This document shows, one piece after another, positions 22,201-33,869 of a DNA stretch of 64,000 bases (positions are counted from its first letter, which is position 1; each line of letters begins with the position of its first letter). Source of the stretch: Fasciola hepatica (taxonomy: Eukaryota > Platyhelminthes > Trematoda > Plagiorchiida > Fasciolidae). The position numbers were made by a program, and so were the translations under genes. The notes under the pieces are model-generated. The model worked only from the letters and a program-made list of their open reading frames with translations. It ran no database searches and was not told the DNA's origin. The DNA is taken from positions 29,902,501-29,966,500 of the forward strand of contig CANUEZ040000047.1 in the NCBI GenBank assembly GCA_948099385.1, written 5' to 3'.

Positions 22201-22499
22201 TCCAGCCATCATACATAGCGTTCCCACAAATTGATTAACGGTGATCCACTGAAGCTCGCTTGATCCGGTGTGAAGGATTTTCTAACCTCGAAGCTATGGA
22301 ATTGATCTTCCTTGTGAATTCATTATCATTGGTCATATTTCTGTGATAAGCTAAATCAAACAATATAGAAAATTAAAAAACCCACAGCCAAAACAAATAA
22401 CAATGGATTTTTAATATCTTTGCGGTTTCATTAAGTTGTTCACTTTAGTTTGATTTGATTCCTATCATGATGTAATGGTAGTACGAAATTTCAGTCAGG

Positions 22500-22920
22500 G
22501 GCTGTGTTCAATTGGGGGCCAAGTACTGGGGAAGTGACCATTTCTATCGGGCTTATGATGCTGTCCTTTAGCCAGGCAAAAACGTAGCAACTTCATACAA
22601 CTCATCCTATTTTGTAATGGCGTACAGGATTTCGCTGACTGGCTTGCATCGGTATAGCTAAAAGTAGTGAGGCAAGGCTGAGAAATGATGAGTTGTTGCT
22701 ATTGAATGGTGGGTTGTGGCTATTGAATATCAGATCGTGGCTGAATAAACGTGAGTTTTGACTTGAGTTTAAGGGGGAAAGTTGTTGTTACGTTTAAACT
22801 CCTGCAAAATAATAGATTAATGTAACTGCCAGTTTGTTTGATTAAAATTACGGAGAGTATAACAGGCACCATAAATATCTGTCACCAAAAGGTCAGGTAT
22901 GGAAATGGGCCAGAAAACTG
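22500..22920 (+). mobile_element. Orphan end of the DDE transposon family
   Basis: Aligns with the right end of the transposon at 54.2-56.3 kb: the repeated motif 'aatgatgagtygtggctattgaa' type units (22,684-22,745) followed by 'actcctgcaaaataatagatta', 'caccataaatatctgtca' and 'ggtcaggtatg' (22,798-22,905), matching 56,090-56,285. No transposase or opposite end is found nearby, so this is a truncated copy. Confidence 0.6.
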
Positions 22921-23359
22921 ATATCATTTCTAACGACATTTACATATGTGTATTTATAGATATAATAATTAGTAGGCAAAAAGTGTTTACGAAATTTTAC
23001 CGGAAGCACACGAATGGCAATAACCACTAAACCGTTCGTGTCCATCCGGAGAAATTGAGTCCACACATTCAAATATGAGCGCTTGCTCATACAACCTATT
23101 GCAATTCCTTGGGTAAGCAGTGGTCCAGACACGAGCAACTAACAGAAAACACAGTTGTAATTCACTTGTGCATTCTTTAATAAAGAGTATCTACTCACAA
23201 TCCAGACGATTAAAATTTAATCCCAGTGAATTCATATATAAATATATTTATACATATTTAATAGATCAGTACCTGATCACTTGTTTGGAACTGATCACCG
23301 AGTAGGTTATAACCAGTCGATACGGATATTATACTTGGTTTGCAAAGCCAATAGAAACA

Positions 23360-23830
23360 GGCTCGCTGAGCTTGGCGTTTTGATCACAAAAGCTTCATCA
23401 CCAGTAGAGGTGACATAGTCCAGGTCAGCGCATGAGCCTCGTAGACAACCTTCTGTCCGTACTCGACCTTTGCATACTATAGCCTCTACGAACTTGACCG
23501 TTGACCTATGACGCTTCACATTCCATGCTTCGTGCTGTTCTTTCCACTTTTGACATTTGAATTCGCGATGATTCTGTTACAAAAACGTTTTGAGGGTGAA
23601 AACTTCAAATTCAATTATACGAGCTGCAGGATTTGGCTCCGCGAATTCTACTTCTGACTTTCTTATTTGGTTAGACTGCTTGCTACTTACCCGACTGTAC
23701 ACGTGATCCAATTCAATATGTCTACTGTTCGGGTTGTTTAAAGAGTTCCATGTTTCCAAAAACGTGTCTCCGTGTCCCGTGGATGCCTGATCCAGAATTT
23801 CATCCTCATCCCGATTGAACTAGTGATCTA
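23360..23830 (-). mobile_element. Penelope-like element 3' end, copy 2, with GIY-YIG remnant
   Basis: On the minus strand 23,820-23,690 gives the C-terminal signature of the PLE GIY-YIG endonuclease: LETWNSLNNPNSRHIELDHV, equivalent to 'EAWxSxxxxxNRxIxLxxxY'. It is preceded by a stretch reading FNRDEDEILDQAS, equivalent to the segment in the 63.8 kb copy. The rest (23,690-23,360) is the terminal repeat shared with 4,070-4,490 and 63,160-63,650. The N-terminal half of the endonuclease and the thumb, present in part at 4.5-4.85 kb, are missing here. Confidence 0.65.
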
Positions 23831-24020
23831 AATGTCAAGCTCAGCGATCAGCCTATCATGGCAAACGAAATTCATTCTAGTAATTCGGTGAGCAATCGTA
23901 CTGATCGGGTATATTGCTTACACCGGTTCTCCGTCGACTATTTCTTCTAATCAAACAGTATAATTTGCAGCTGTTCCCATTCACTACATTGAGTGAATGA
24001 AATAGTGCAAACTTCAATAG
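23825..24020. repeat. Duplicated block A, copy 2, left part
   Basis: Matches 4,866-5,062. The alignment ends at 'acttcaatag' (24,011-24,020), where a 1,099-base insertion begins, and resumes at 25,120. The continuous paralog at 5,053-5,062 reads 'acctcaacag'. Confidence 0.85.
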
Positions 24021-25119
24021 CTACCCATCACGGGCTCAGACTAAGAGACTTCACTGATTGTCCGACAGTTGTCTACGGATAAGGCGCGATGGACCGAGAA
24101 AAAACCAGACTAGTAACGGGATCACGTCATTGACATGCACTGATGTACACACATGGACACAGACACAACACAGACAAGAGTCCCATAGTGTGCCCCTTAG
24201 TTCAAGGACGTCGGTGGAGTATGTGTTAAAGAGGGGTAAATACAATGTAAAATTGAGAACCAAACAGCGTGGTGAACAAGCTCGTTTACAGTTATTCGTA
24301 CTCATACCAATACATAACATTAAATATGACTCAATGAAAGAAAAATAACAACACAGTGTGGATGTCCAACCCCACATCCAGTGAATGTTATAAATATCGA
24401 ATGATGAAGAACGGATCTGTATGCATCTAACAGAGCAATTGCTGTTGAATCATCCTTCAGTTTCTGAGTCACTTTGAATACTTGGTCACTGGTTTTGCTA
24501 TTGCGCCTGTAGTTTTCTTGACTAGTTTTCACTGGTCATTTGGATATCAGGTATCTGTTTCCATCGTTAACCATGTAGAAATTACTGCTTAGACGGCTGT
24601 AGTACGGCTGCCTTCTCATGGAAATTCTGGTGAAGGGTGTAACTTGCATTCAGAAAATCCTTAGCGAATGTTTCCACACATACGCCACTTCCCAAAAAAA
24701 TCGTTTCTGCAGCATACACTAATGGACACATCTGAATAACTCTGTCTATATCTTGATTTACCAATCATGACATATTTTGGCATCTGACTTCGCCCTTGTG
24801 ATTGGGTTTGGTCTTGGGCATTGCTCTACTTTGATTCTCAATTGCTAATCGTTTTTGATACATAATTGAGCTTTGCATACAATTCGTATACTTACAATTC
24901 GGTAATCTATTACTGTAGAAAAATTGGATCAATCTCGTTTTTGCTTTGGGATCCGTTCACTGGGCTACGAGTTACTGCGATTCAGAATAACAACTTACAA
25001 AGGGGCACAACATATTTTGGTCTGATTATGCGGATGGAGTGCACACTGCGAGATAAACGGCGATGAATCAAGGATAGTTGCACATAATGGTAATAAAGTG
25101 AAACTGAGTCCACTTTGTG
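24021..25119. mobile_element. Unidentified 1.1 kb insertion with target-site duplication
   Basis: Boundaries come from comparison with the uninterrupted paralog at 4,866-5,278. The flanks are 'acttcaatag' (24,011-24,020) and 'acctcatcgg' (25,120-25,129), which differ at three of ten positions; the paralog has 'acctcaacag'. They look like an old target-site duplication of about 10 bases. The insert has no terminal inverted repeats, no poly-A end and no TG..CA ends that I can see. Minus frames at 24,320-24,532 and 24,582-24,764 and a plus frame at 24,058-24,348 show no family resemblance. It is probably a non-autonomous element or an internally deleted LTR element. Confidence 0.6.
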
Positions 25120-25335
25120 ACCTCATCGGTGCAATCTCCAAGGATGGGAAATGAACTGTTTGTCATTTGTGTTATGTAGCCCAAGTGTGGATCGATAGGA
25201 TAACGCCATTCATATTAAAAGATAGGGGAGCAGATAGGGCAAGCATACTGAACATAGTCAGGGAATTGGCTGAAAACGATAATTCGTGCTGGGTCACAAA
25301 TTTTTCACACAGCAGTTAATGAGAAAACGAACGAC
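25120..25335. repeat. Duplicated block A, copy 2, right part
   Basis: Matches 5,053-5,278 ('tctccaaggatgggaaat', 'gtgttatgtag', 'actgaacatagtcagggaattgg'). Together with 23,825-24,020 it completes block A around the insertion. Confidence 0.85.
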
Positions 25336-25532
25336 CCAGTTAAAAGCAGCGAAAAAATTATAACGTCTCATCCAGTTTGTGATAAATGTGAATCTACCTT
25401 GTCCGTTTCCATTGTTAAGTGAGTGAACAAATCATTGTAAAACACAAGACATAAGCAACACGAGAATTAATATCCTTGAATGTTCCACCGGTTAGTCACT
25501 CAACCAGAAGTTGACATGTGGAGTGCCTGTTT

Positions 25533-25536
<4 letters not shown>
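25336..25536. other. Spacer between blocks A and B
   Basis: Not alignable with the equivalent spacer in copy 1 (5,279-5,538), showing that the spacer diverged or was replaced. No feature seen. Confidence 0.3.

Positions 25537-25578
<42 letters not shown>
25537..25578. repeat. (TA)n microsatellite
   Basis: About 21 TA units directly at the left edge of block B copy 2. The equivalent position in copy 1 (5,520-5,538) has only 'aaatgtacacata', so the array expanded after duplication or was lost from copy 1. Confidence 0.97.
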
Positions 25579-25581
<3 letters not shown>

Positions 25582-26247
25582 AGCAACAAATCGTCTTGTG
25601 ATATTCATTTTGTAAAGAAGCTGACTGAGTGCACAATAAATTGAGACCGGAAAATCGCTAGCAATGCTAATCGTGGTCACTATTTCCAGCCTCTATTCGT
25701 GTGATCTTTGCTGGCATTATTCATCCGTGCAAAATGTTTCCGTTAATACGACAAACTACGATGCCCAGAATAGTTCATTCACGCATGCAATCTCGGTGTA
25801 TTTCTTCCGTTCCTAGTAACTGGACACAATGTTTCAATTTTATCAATCAAAGACTCCTCAGGAACACTACGCAAATGCTGAACCGTTTGCTGACAATGAG
25901 GTGTTAATCTACAGCAAACAAATGCCAAACTAAACTGTACACCGAATGCTTGAATTCTTGCTGCTATGGAAATCGTTTTCGTAAACTGTTTACCGAAAGA
26001 AAAGTTGCCGATAATCAATGTACGCCTAGTCGGGATTACGGACGTTTGCACTGATGAATGACGGGGCATAATGCAGTTTATCGAAACTCAGTGGCGATTC
26101 GTTGGCATCATTTCCAACTTATCGCTGGTTTATGAAATCAAACTTTAGAACTGTTCTGATGAGTCGTCACAAAATCTGGAGTGTTATTATAATGGGCCTC
26201 TAAGTCAGCGTAAACCACCCTAGAGACAATCCAATCTCTCAAACAAT
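25579..26247. repeat. Duplicated block B, copy 2
   Basis: Aligns with 5,539-6,197 over its whole length at roughly 85-90 percent by eye. The minus-strand frame of copy 1 is shortened here to 96 codons (26,069-25,779) by a premature stop before the part equivalent to the last 33 codons of copy 1. Confidence 0.75.
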
Positions 26248-26254
26248 CACAAAC

Positions 26255-26795
26255 AGATATTTTCACACAATCTGCGAAGCATAGTTGACAAATACCCATC
26301 TCCAGATGCTTTCTCTGAGAATGAACTTCAAGCTTCCATTGAAACGCCTGAAAGAATTTCAAACAAGAGTACAGCTTGAGCATCCTTATGATCAAGTCAA
26401 AGCCCTTAAATCCGCATCAAATAGAGAAGCCCGGTGGGTCAACGCCAAACTTGCAGATATTCCCGAATATTCCATTTTTGCCCCCAACCGTGAAAGTGGC
26501 TATCTGACTTTGGAGCACAAAGTTGTCATCAATTGACTGAAACGGATGGATGATTTGAGGTTTCTGGAACCACACAAAGGCTTAAGAGTGGTAATCTTGA
26601 CAAAAAAAGGCTATACTGAAAAGATGGTCACCATTCTCTTAGAAAGCCAAAGATTCCTGCTCGACAGAACAACAGAGGACAATGTACTCATCGAGAAATA
26701 AGTAAACAAACATCTACAAATTCTACTGCTACACGGGTTCATATCGGGAAGCGTGTACAAGTAGCTGAAACCAATGGGAATCCAAAGTCCTTTTG
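26255..26795 (+). pseudogene. Penelope-like element ORF, N-terminal fragment
   Basis: Plus-strand PLE remnant ending before the RT core. About 26,390-26,535 reads VKALKSASNREARWVNAKLA and continues to LTLEHKVVIN. After a stop at 26,534, about 26,575-26,700 reads GLRVVILTKKGYTEKMVTIL, equivalent to the PLE block 'DKGRxVVVMDKxDYxxKMxxIL'. About 26,755-26,795 reads KPMGIQSPFVHG, equivalent to 'LxPxGxxxPRxYGLPKxHK'. The alignment stops there because the sequence continues as a minus-strand PLE. In intact PLEs the RT palm and GIY-YIG would follow. Confidence 0.65.
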
Positions 26796-28430
26796 TGCAT
26801 GGAAAAATCAGCTGACCACGGAGTAGTTTCCCATCATCACCTCGAACAAGTAATACATCAAGAAAGTGTCCTCTTCTTTTACTTTCGAGGTGGAATCAAT
26901 TGTATTATGGGCCTGATTAAATTCAATCACGAATGACTCCAACCGTGTGTTACTATCAATTAGAACAAAAAATTATCTATACATCGACAGCAGATGGGTA
27001 GACGTTCTACCGTTTCACCAAGTTTATCATTTTTCAGCTCAGTCGTGAATATGTCAATCAGTAAGAAGTCTAAAAGTGGCCCCGTAGCGAGTCCATCGCT
27101 CTGACAGTATAATTCGCCATTGAAAATAAACTAGACATTCAAAGTTTATCGAAACAATGGTTCTTCGATGTTTTTTACTGGAATACCGATGTTACTTCCA
27201 TTTTCTTTGATGAAATGACACAAATAATTGATTGATTCCAGAAGCCTTCCGAGAGGCGGTCGTTAATTATCCATCATGTTGACCGCTAGTCGTTTCTATG
27301 AATAGAAAAGTATATTGTAGGCTGTAGTGGGCAGTCCTTCGACGAACCGGTTTAAGTATATCTACGAGCCCTGGGGCAACTGAGTGATATGAGGATGTAC
27401 TCATATCGAGTATCGGTCTCAATGGCATTCATGACTTGTGAACCACTGTTAACCTGTAAATGCAAGGAATAGTGGTGTTATTGGTCTTAGCTGTTCTAGA
27501 CTTGTATGAGATTTAACACTGAGCTCGTTTAGTGACTTCAGAGCGTTGGCTAGTTACTCCCCTACTGTTCTAATTTTGTCCTTTTCCCTCTGGATTTCTT
27601 GAACTTTCTCGGATCTTTTAGTATGTCATTCATCTTAGCTACATAATGAGTACGATCCACAGGGACAAAACTGGTCTCGAGACGATGATGCCATTTTTAT
27701 TCCTTAATATTCTCAGTGATTCTCTATGTCGATTATTAGGAGAACGTCTGCCGTTCCTTTCGGTTTGACGATACCGATACGAGCGGTCAACTAGGGTAGT
27801 GTTGAAATCATCAGTTGCTTGCTATGCTTTTGCTGTTGATGGGTAGATCTGAGCACGTAACTATTCAAACTGCACTTCCACGTCTAATCGATCCTTATTG
27901 GAGGCGGAGCATCATGAAATTAGCACCAGTGATAATGCTTTCGAAGTTGGCATGTCCGTAAACAACAGTTAAATGTTATGCACATTGTTCTGGATTAACT
28001 GGCAAATTGGTTCTTGGTTTCGTCTCGTTTAGCGTGTCCCCTATTCTGGTGAGTTTCCTACTGCCTTTTTGATGATTACATCCTTAGCAAAACCACTCAA
28101 ATCTAATTCTTTGTTCCTTGTCGACAATGCGTCTGTGTTGCGCGCTGTTTCGTCCAAACTTGTTTTATGTTCATACGTAAGGTGTCCAGTTGATTTCTCG
28201 CGTGGGGCTTTAGAGTGACTGCACGTGGTCTTATTCAGACACGTCTCAAAATCTTACAGTGGACCTTTGGAAATTCACCCCGATCAGTGAGACTGCATAG
28301 AAAATCCATTGACACTCTCGTTTCTGCCAGTCTGATCTTGAAACACAAGTAATGATCCATCTCCTTGATAATCAGCGTTTCCTTTTCGATTGTGTGAATC
28401 ACTGAATAACCCCAATTCATTCCTCATGGA
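26796..28430 (-). pseudogene. Penelope-like element reverse transcriptase, inverted neighbour
   Basis: Read downward from 28,430. An N-terminal frame (28,420-28,235) contains MDHYLCFKIRLAETRVSMDF. Around 27,450-27,330 follow 'HKSxMPLRPILDMSTSSYHSVA', the PLE motif for the RT fingers. About 27,160-27,080 reads FNGELYCQSDGLATGPLLDF, equivalent to 'QxDGVAMGSPLGPLLA'. About 26,990-26,970 reads CRCIDNFLF, the altered catalytic 'RYVDDxxx' box (YVDD became CIDN). About 26,880-26,850 reads TFLDVLLVRGDDGKL, the 'FLDVLIxRxxxxxL' block. The thumb and the endonuclease are absent. Frames shift repeatedly. Confidence 0.72.
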
Positions 28431-28899
28431 GAACGCGATTAGCACTAATGCTCGTTTTCGGTTAAAAGCAGAAATGAATAATCCCTAAAACCCATGTTCA
28501 CTGTTTCACTGGTCCTTTTCCCAACATGGAACAGCAACAATTCCTTCTTTATCTTTCCTAATCATGTGATACCAATTTTGATAGCTATCCAATCACATTT
28601 TGCACGAAGATATTGTTTGTAAGCAATGCTTTCCCGATCTATGAATGTAACTGCATTAGCCACGAAGATGATGTTACTGAAAACGGGCTTGTTTGCTATT
28701 CGTGTCTTCCATGAACAATATAAAATCACATTGCTTTCCGTTGATCATCTCCTCTGATATCCGTTTAGTCATGTCAACAATGTTCGATATCAGCTCCCTA
28801 CTAAAGTCTTCGGAATATACGAGCTGTGACTCCGTTTTATTTCAAGAACCCTGACTTCATTCGTTGATAGATGATGAGCAATTGAAGAAAGATGTGTTC
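28431..28899. other. No recognisable feature
   Basis: Sequence upstream (in minus orientation) of the PLE start and before the next LINE. It may be the 5' end of the PLE, but nothing in it can be anchored. Confidence 0.3.
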
Positions 28900-30880
28900 A
28901 CCAGCTATACGCTGGACAGATATTCAAGTGGGAAATTCAGAGGAGGAGGTGTAATCACCTCCCTATGTCATCCTCCATCATCTTCACATACGACACACTA
29001 AACGTGTTGTCAGACTATAAATGTAAAATGCCTTTTAGTCTTGGAGGTACTCCTGTTATTACATGTAGTCTGTACATAACCCCCGCCAATATTTCCACGG
29101 ATCTGGTCAATTTCACTGATTCACTTCATCCTTCCCGAATCGAGCGGACTGACACCTCACTTTTATTGTGGCTGGCGACGTCCACAGCTTTGACCTGACT
29201 CTTCGTAGTCTAATATATCTCCAACCAGTGAGTTCTTGTGAGGACTGCCTTTTCGTGAATGAACCATTTTCCGTTCACGCCATCAGAGGCACTTCTTTCG
29301 GAAACTCCGATCTATTTGTTGTCAAAGTTGTGCCCGCAAAATGTAACAACTGCAATCGCCAATGTCTGGTAGAGCACCCAAATCGAGAGAATAACTTGTG
29401 GCACCAATACACGTCCAATATCCATCTGTGATGGCTTCCTTCAACATGTATTTATATTACAATCTTGACGTGTTTACATAGTGTCAATATCGCAAGCAAC
29501 TTGTACTTCTGCTATAAAATATTGCTGTCCACGAACAAGGATTACGGTGTTTACAGATTTAGTAAACCTAAAGCATTTTTGGCCAATGAAAGACACAGCA
29601 TGTTGTTTGTACAACAAGTCAGCAGTCAAGCTTTTCAAATCCTTATATCACAGAAGAAACTGTTCATCTTAATCGAGTATATGTTAGTACCATACACAAA
29701 TACAAGTCCTCTTGCCAGTTATGAAATTAACTGAAAATGTTGTGTGACCGCTCGCCTCGAGGAAGTTATATACCGCATAATGTCGAGGAAATTAATAAGT
29801 CCTTTATTCCGGAAACTAATTCGAGCGATTTGGTAAAAGTCTGTTTCGTGGATTATAAAAATGTTTTCATTGAGCTCGGTAGAGAACGTTCATTAACATT
29901 TTTAGATCAGCGAGGTACATGCCCAGTTCTTTCCAACTGGTTAAAATACTATTTATCCAACAAGTCTTAGTTTATCTATCTTTATATTCACAGGTCCTCC
30001 GAAATCCCTAGTACCACTAGAGAATTGCAAGGTGCAGTTCTATCACCGTTTGTGTACGACCATCGGTCTACTACGTCATGCTCCACTTTTAAGTAGGCCG
30101 GCGATGTTGTGGTCAATTTTGAGTTCCGGAACAGTGTTTAAAAGAATCCCCTACAGCAGTCTATCTCTGCAATGACCGAATTACTTACTGATGTCAATGT
30201 AGCACCTAATCCCAACAATTGTTTAGAAATATTGTTTTCAGCAGTTTGCAAATCCACGTCATCATCAAATTATCCGACGCTCGTGACAGGAGATTCCAAT
30301 GCTGAAAGATTCCAGTCCCATAAATATCTTGGTGTATCATCTTAATTTAAATAGATATGCTACTTCACAAATACTTGTTTCAAGGTAATCAAGTTGACAT
30401 ATTACATCGTCTGTTTGGGGTTGACACGTATACCTGCTCTTACTGCTTCGAAATTTATTCATTCTTGTCACACTGGTTATATTGCACTCTAGTCATTTTG
30501 ACCTGGTACGATTGTCAGTGACTTTGTGGAATCAAGTGCATCAATAAATGCATTTCTGGGTGCAGTAACACACAATATTTTGAATCTCGTGGAAAACATT
30601 CACTGTTCTGCAGTACCATACTTTCTAGGGTCACTCCAGCCACATTCATCCCCGTGTCGCAGAATTCCCTGACTCTGCTACACGTGGTATATTTAAATTG
30701 AAATATTCCCGAACTACAGCATTTTACAACCCGGCTGCTCGTTTCAAAAGAACACCTTGTGAGGGCCTTGTGACCAAAGCCCACCTAATCACGGCTGTCC
30801 ATTTTCCATCTGATTCTTCATTGACGAATATGTAGACAGCAATTTGTTGGCAGCCATGTTATTGTTCGAATAATATAATT
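28900..30880 (+). mobile_element. CR1-like LINE, endonuclease to RT C-terminus, degenerate
   Basis: Pieces in correct order along the plus strand. About 29,060-29,180 reads 'VVCTxPPPIFP...' and then 'LTPHFYCGW', resembling the endonuclease 'YRPP' and '(V)xGDFN' blocks. 29,737-29,970 includes VKVCFVDYKNVFIEL and LSNWLKYYLSNKS, the RT 'VDFSKAFDxV' and 'WxxxYLSxR' motifs. Just after it, at about 30,020-30,110, other frames give an 'LQGAVLSPF'-like turn and a palm relic. 30,420-30,520 reads GLTRIPALTASKFIHSC, then a thumb-like stretch to about 30,830. The catalytic palm aspartates are not conserved. An A-rich run follows at 30,984. It differs from the 0.8 and 61 kb copies. Confidence 0.6.
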
Positions 30881-30983
30881 ATGAGTTCCCTATGATACAC
30901 CTACTGAACTTTGAGCTCATTCAAGTTTCTCTGTTTCTTTTGTTTCAAGTGAAACAGGAGCAATCTTCCCCCCCCCCCTTCCC

Positions 30984-31018
30984 AAAAATAAAATAAATAA
31001 ATAAATAAACAAATAAAA
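30984..31018 (+). repeat. (AAAT)n run, possible LINE or SINE tail
   Basis: AAAT/AAAC units follow a poly-C tract (30,967-30,979). The position about 100 bases beyond the last LINE-like coding stretch makes a 3' tail plausible, but an independent microsatellite is equally possible. Confidence 0.6.
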
Positions 31019-32109
31019 GTAAAGCGCTGATCCATGTTTGCTAAAAACAAGGCTGTTTAATGTGACTATGTTTCCATAACCATGACATTTAACTGATGAT
31101 TTCCCATTGAAATTGTGCTCCTTTCGGACAAACAAAGAGCATCCCTGACTTGACTTGAAATATTCCTGGTACGATCAGTAGAGTGATTCACTGCACTCAG
31201 ACTACATGCAATGAATTTTACTTTCATAGCTTTACACATCATTCATATTGCACCGTCCACTAATTTCATCTGCCATGCATCAGTAAATTATTCACGTCAC
31301 GCAATTCCAACTCCACACTCATTATCACAGGGTTAACGTGAACAATACATTTCGTGTCCACAAGCATCCTGAATCTGACACCGAGTTTTATAATTAGTTC
31401 GCTCTGGTTTTGTCAGCAAGTATGATGCTTCCGTGGACAAAACCTGTCATGGGTAAATAATCTTCGAAATAGCTGTGATCCAATGTCTGAACTAGATAGG
31501 AAAGAATCTGGTTGGTTTTCACCGTATATTCCACGCTCGTACTGTATTCCAATAAAATCTTTCAGTTTCTTCTTCTAAAATGCACACCCTGATTGTTCAG
31601 TCCATTGCAGCACAGTGAGTAGTAGTGAGTCGTCGACAAATACATTTCAGATATCGAGTACAGTGTGTATATTTTTGTCATACACCATCGAAGTTCTGAG
31701 AGAAATCCAAGACCATATCCACGGGGTTTCTGCTGCAGCAGAAAATGTCACCTTAGTTTTATGATTACGTGGGTTTCTAGCCAATCTAACATGTTACATT
31801 ATTTTAGTCATGTAAGAGAATTCCGGTTTGCACTGTGAGATTTCTGTCCTTAGAAGCACTAGTCACATAGGTTCCTATCGAGTCATGACCCACATCGTTA
31901 GCTAAAAGTAACTCAATTGGAGGGACCAAAATGTTATTTAATTTCAATATTCTAAATGATGGGCTATCGGTAGGTTGCCATAATGAGGAAGAACTTTCTA
32001 TGTTGCACCGCTAGAAAGCCTAGTTATCATGACAAAACGGGAGTGGGTCACAAGTGGAATATGGGAGATTTCGGTACCAATCCCTGTGAGGAAGTATCAG
32101 ATACCAAAC
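31019..32109. other. No recognisable gene
   Basis: Short frames only; no domain or matching copy elsewhere in the window was found. Confidence 0.3.
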
Positions 32110-33034
32110 ATTCATCCATGTCCAGATAGATAACTAATAAAAGAAGTTCCACTAGCTGTTTAAGAAAGTGTCTTCTATCGGGTCCCTAGGCTAACTACGA
32201 ACGAAAACCCCTCACTCGAGTGGATGAAGATGACACATGTCAGTAGACAGATGCGATTGTATATTCTGTATATTGTGGCACCGGAATAGTGCCGATACGA
32301 GAGGTACACGGGAAACAATCAGTGGTCACCTAAATGGGAAAAGTGTGCGTCGTGCAAACAATCGATGAAAACCGAGAGATTGTCAAACTTGAGGCTGACG
32401 GAGGCCTCACGAATGTCAGTTCAGTAAGACGTACGGAAACGAGCAAAGATAGTGTAATCAAAATCAATCGCAAAAGAAGATCGTGGAGAAAATAAATCTA
32501 AAATGATATCCGAAAAATGTTCATCGTCTTAGAACGGTTGAGGTCATTAATAACTCATCTTTCTCTCCTGGGTCGCTGATCCATTGGTGGATTTAGACGA
32601 ATTCTGAAGGAAAGGTGCAAAATGTGTGATCAGAAAAAGTGAAGACTTTTGCTTCGAGCCAATGTCTCTTTGGACTACCTCGTCGTTCTGGTGTTCAAAT
32701 GAACAATCGACCATTTGTGAGTGGCGACGATCAGCAGCTCAAAGGGATGGGACTGGTATGGCTAATCACGAAGTCTTATTTCGCCTCCCATGAATAACAA
32801 TAGATGAACAGATGTGGTTTACCCAACACCACTAATTACATCTTATGGATGTGGTGAGATAGCAAATAGTCTGCTCACCAGAAACTGTAATGTTGCGAAG
32901 AGTTTCCGGGCGACTGGGACGATAGTATTACATCAAATGATAAACGTTAGTGGAAGGAGGTAAGAAGGTCAGTTCTTAAACAAAAGTTCATCCAGGATAA
33001 GTTCTTTAATCTCCAGTTCAGGTTTATGGGCATT
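32110..33034. repeat. Unclassified repeat R, copy 1, left part
   Basis: Aligns with 47,240-48,166. Landmarks: 'cttctatcgggt' (32,172 and 47,284), 'actacctcgt.gttct' (32,677 and 47,805), 'atgaacaa.cgaccatttgtg' (32,698 and 47,831) and 'taacaatagatgaacagatgt' type run (32,795 and 47,926). The alignment continues at 35,355 after the RTE insertion. No coding domain recognised. Confidence 0.75.
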
Positions 33035-33061
33035 CATTTACTTTACTTTACTTTTATGCGG

Positions 33062-33840
33062 CTAGCTCCTACGAGAGGATGAGTCGGCTTCTTGTATGTC
33101 CTGAATGGCACCGGCCCATGAGCGGTGATTGGATGTGAGACCTAAACATAGAGAAATCAAGTTCTGCTCCCTATTGCGAACGCCGTAGACAGCCTGGAGT
33201 CCTAAACTCCCAATGTCCAATTTGACGGTACTGATCCATGTTTTCAACTGTCCTCCGAGATGACAGCGCCATCAATAACATGGAACAGGTGCGAGGCACT
33301 GTTTTGAGATCTCTGTGTCCGGACGTTGCAGGACATGTCCAAACCACCGCAACCGTCGGCCTTCGAGGAACGCTGACAGCTTTTCGATGTTAAAGCACCT
33401 ATATCTTATTGTCTCGTTTGAAAGCTCTTCGTGCCACGCCACTTTTGGTATTGATAGCACACACTAATGGTCAAACACTTCCAGCTTTCTGATGTCTTTT
33501 AGGCGTAATAGCCACTCCTTGCAGCCATAGGTCAGTATTGGACGGATAGCGACCCGAAAGATGCGGACTTTCGTCTGGAGGCTGATTTCGTTTCACGACC
33601 TGAGAATATTACGTAGCTGAAGAAACGCAGACCCGATCTTTTCAATGAGCAGTGTGAATTCGTCTTTGGCTTGGCCGTTTGGGAGAATCGTGGAGCCCAG
33701 ATATGTGGACGCCGGGATGTGTTCGATTTGTTCGCTGTTCAAGTATACCGGGAGAACGGACTGTGTAGTGCATGTCGAAAGGATCTTGATATTTGACATA
33801 TTGATCTGAGACCGCTCGGCTTCTTCTCGGTGATCCTAAT
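33062..33840 (-). pseudogene. RTE-like LINE, RT C-terminal region
   Basis: Three successive minus frames carry the characteristic end of this LINE group. First, 33,799-33,593 with VYLNSEQIEHIPASTYLGST, equivalent to 'FTYLGSxIxxDG'. Then 33,460-33,272 with a stretch ending LEGRRLRWFGHVLQRPD, the hallmark 'RLRWxGHVLR'. Then 33,247-33,062 with MKTWISTVKLDIGSLGL and SNHRSWAGAIQDI, the 'KTWxxxVKxDxxxLG' and 'DRxxWxxxI' blocks. Frameshifts separate them. There is no RT palm upstream; the region joins directly to the end of the endonuclease near 33,870. Confidence 0.82.
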
Positions 33841-33869
33841 GATGTGGTGTTATTCCCCTCCCTGGCATA

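Noticed and set aside
30515..30784. An 89-codon minus-strand frame.
   Set aside because: Lies antisense to the CR1-like RT C-terminal region, which is the better explanation of this interval.
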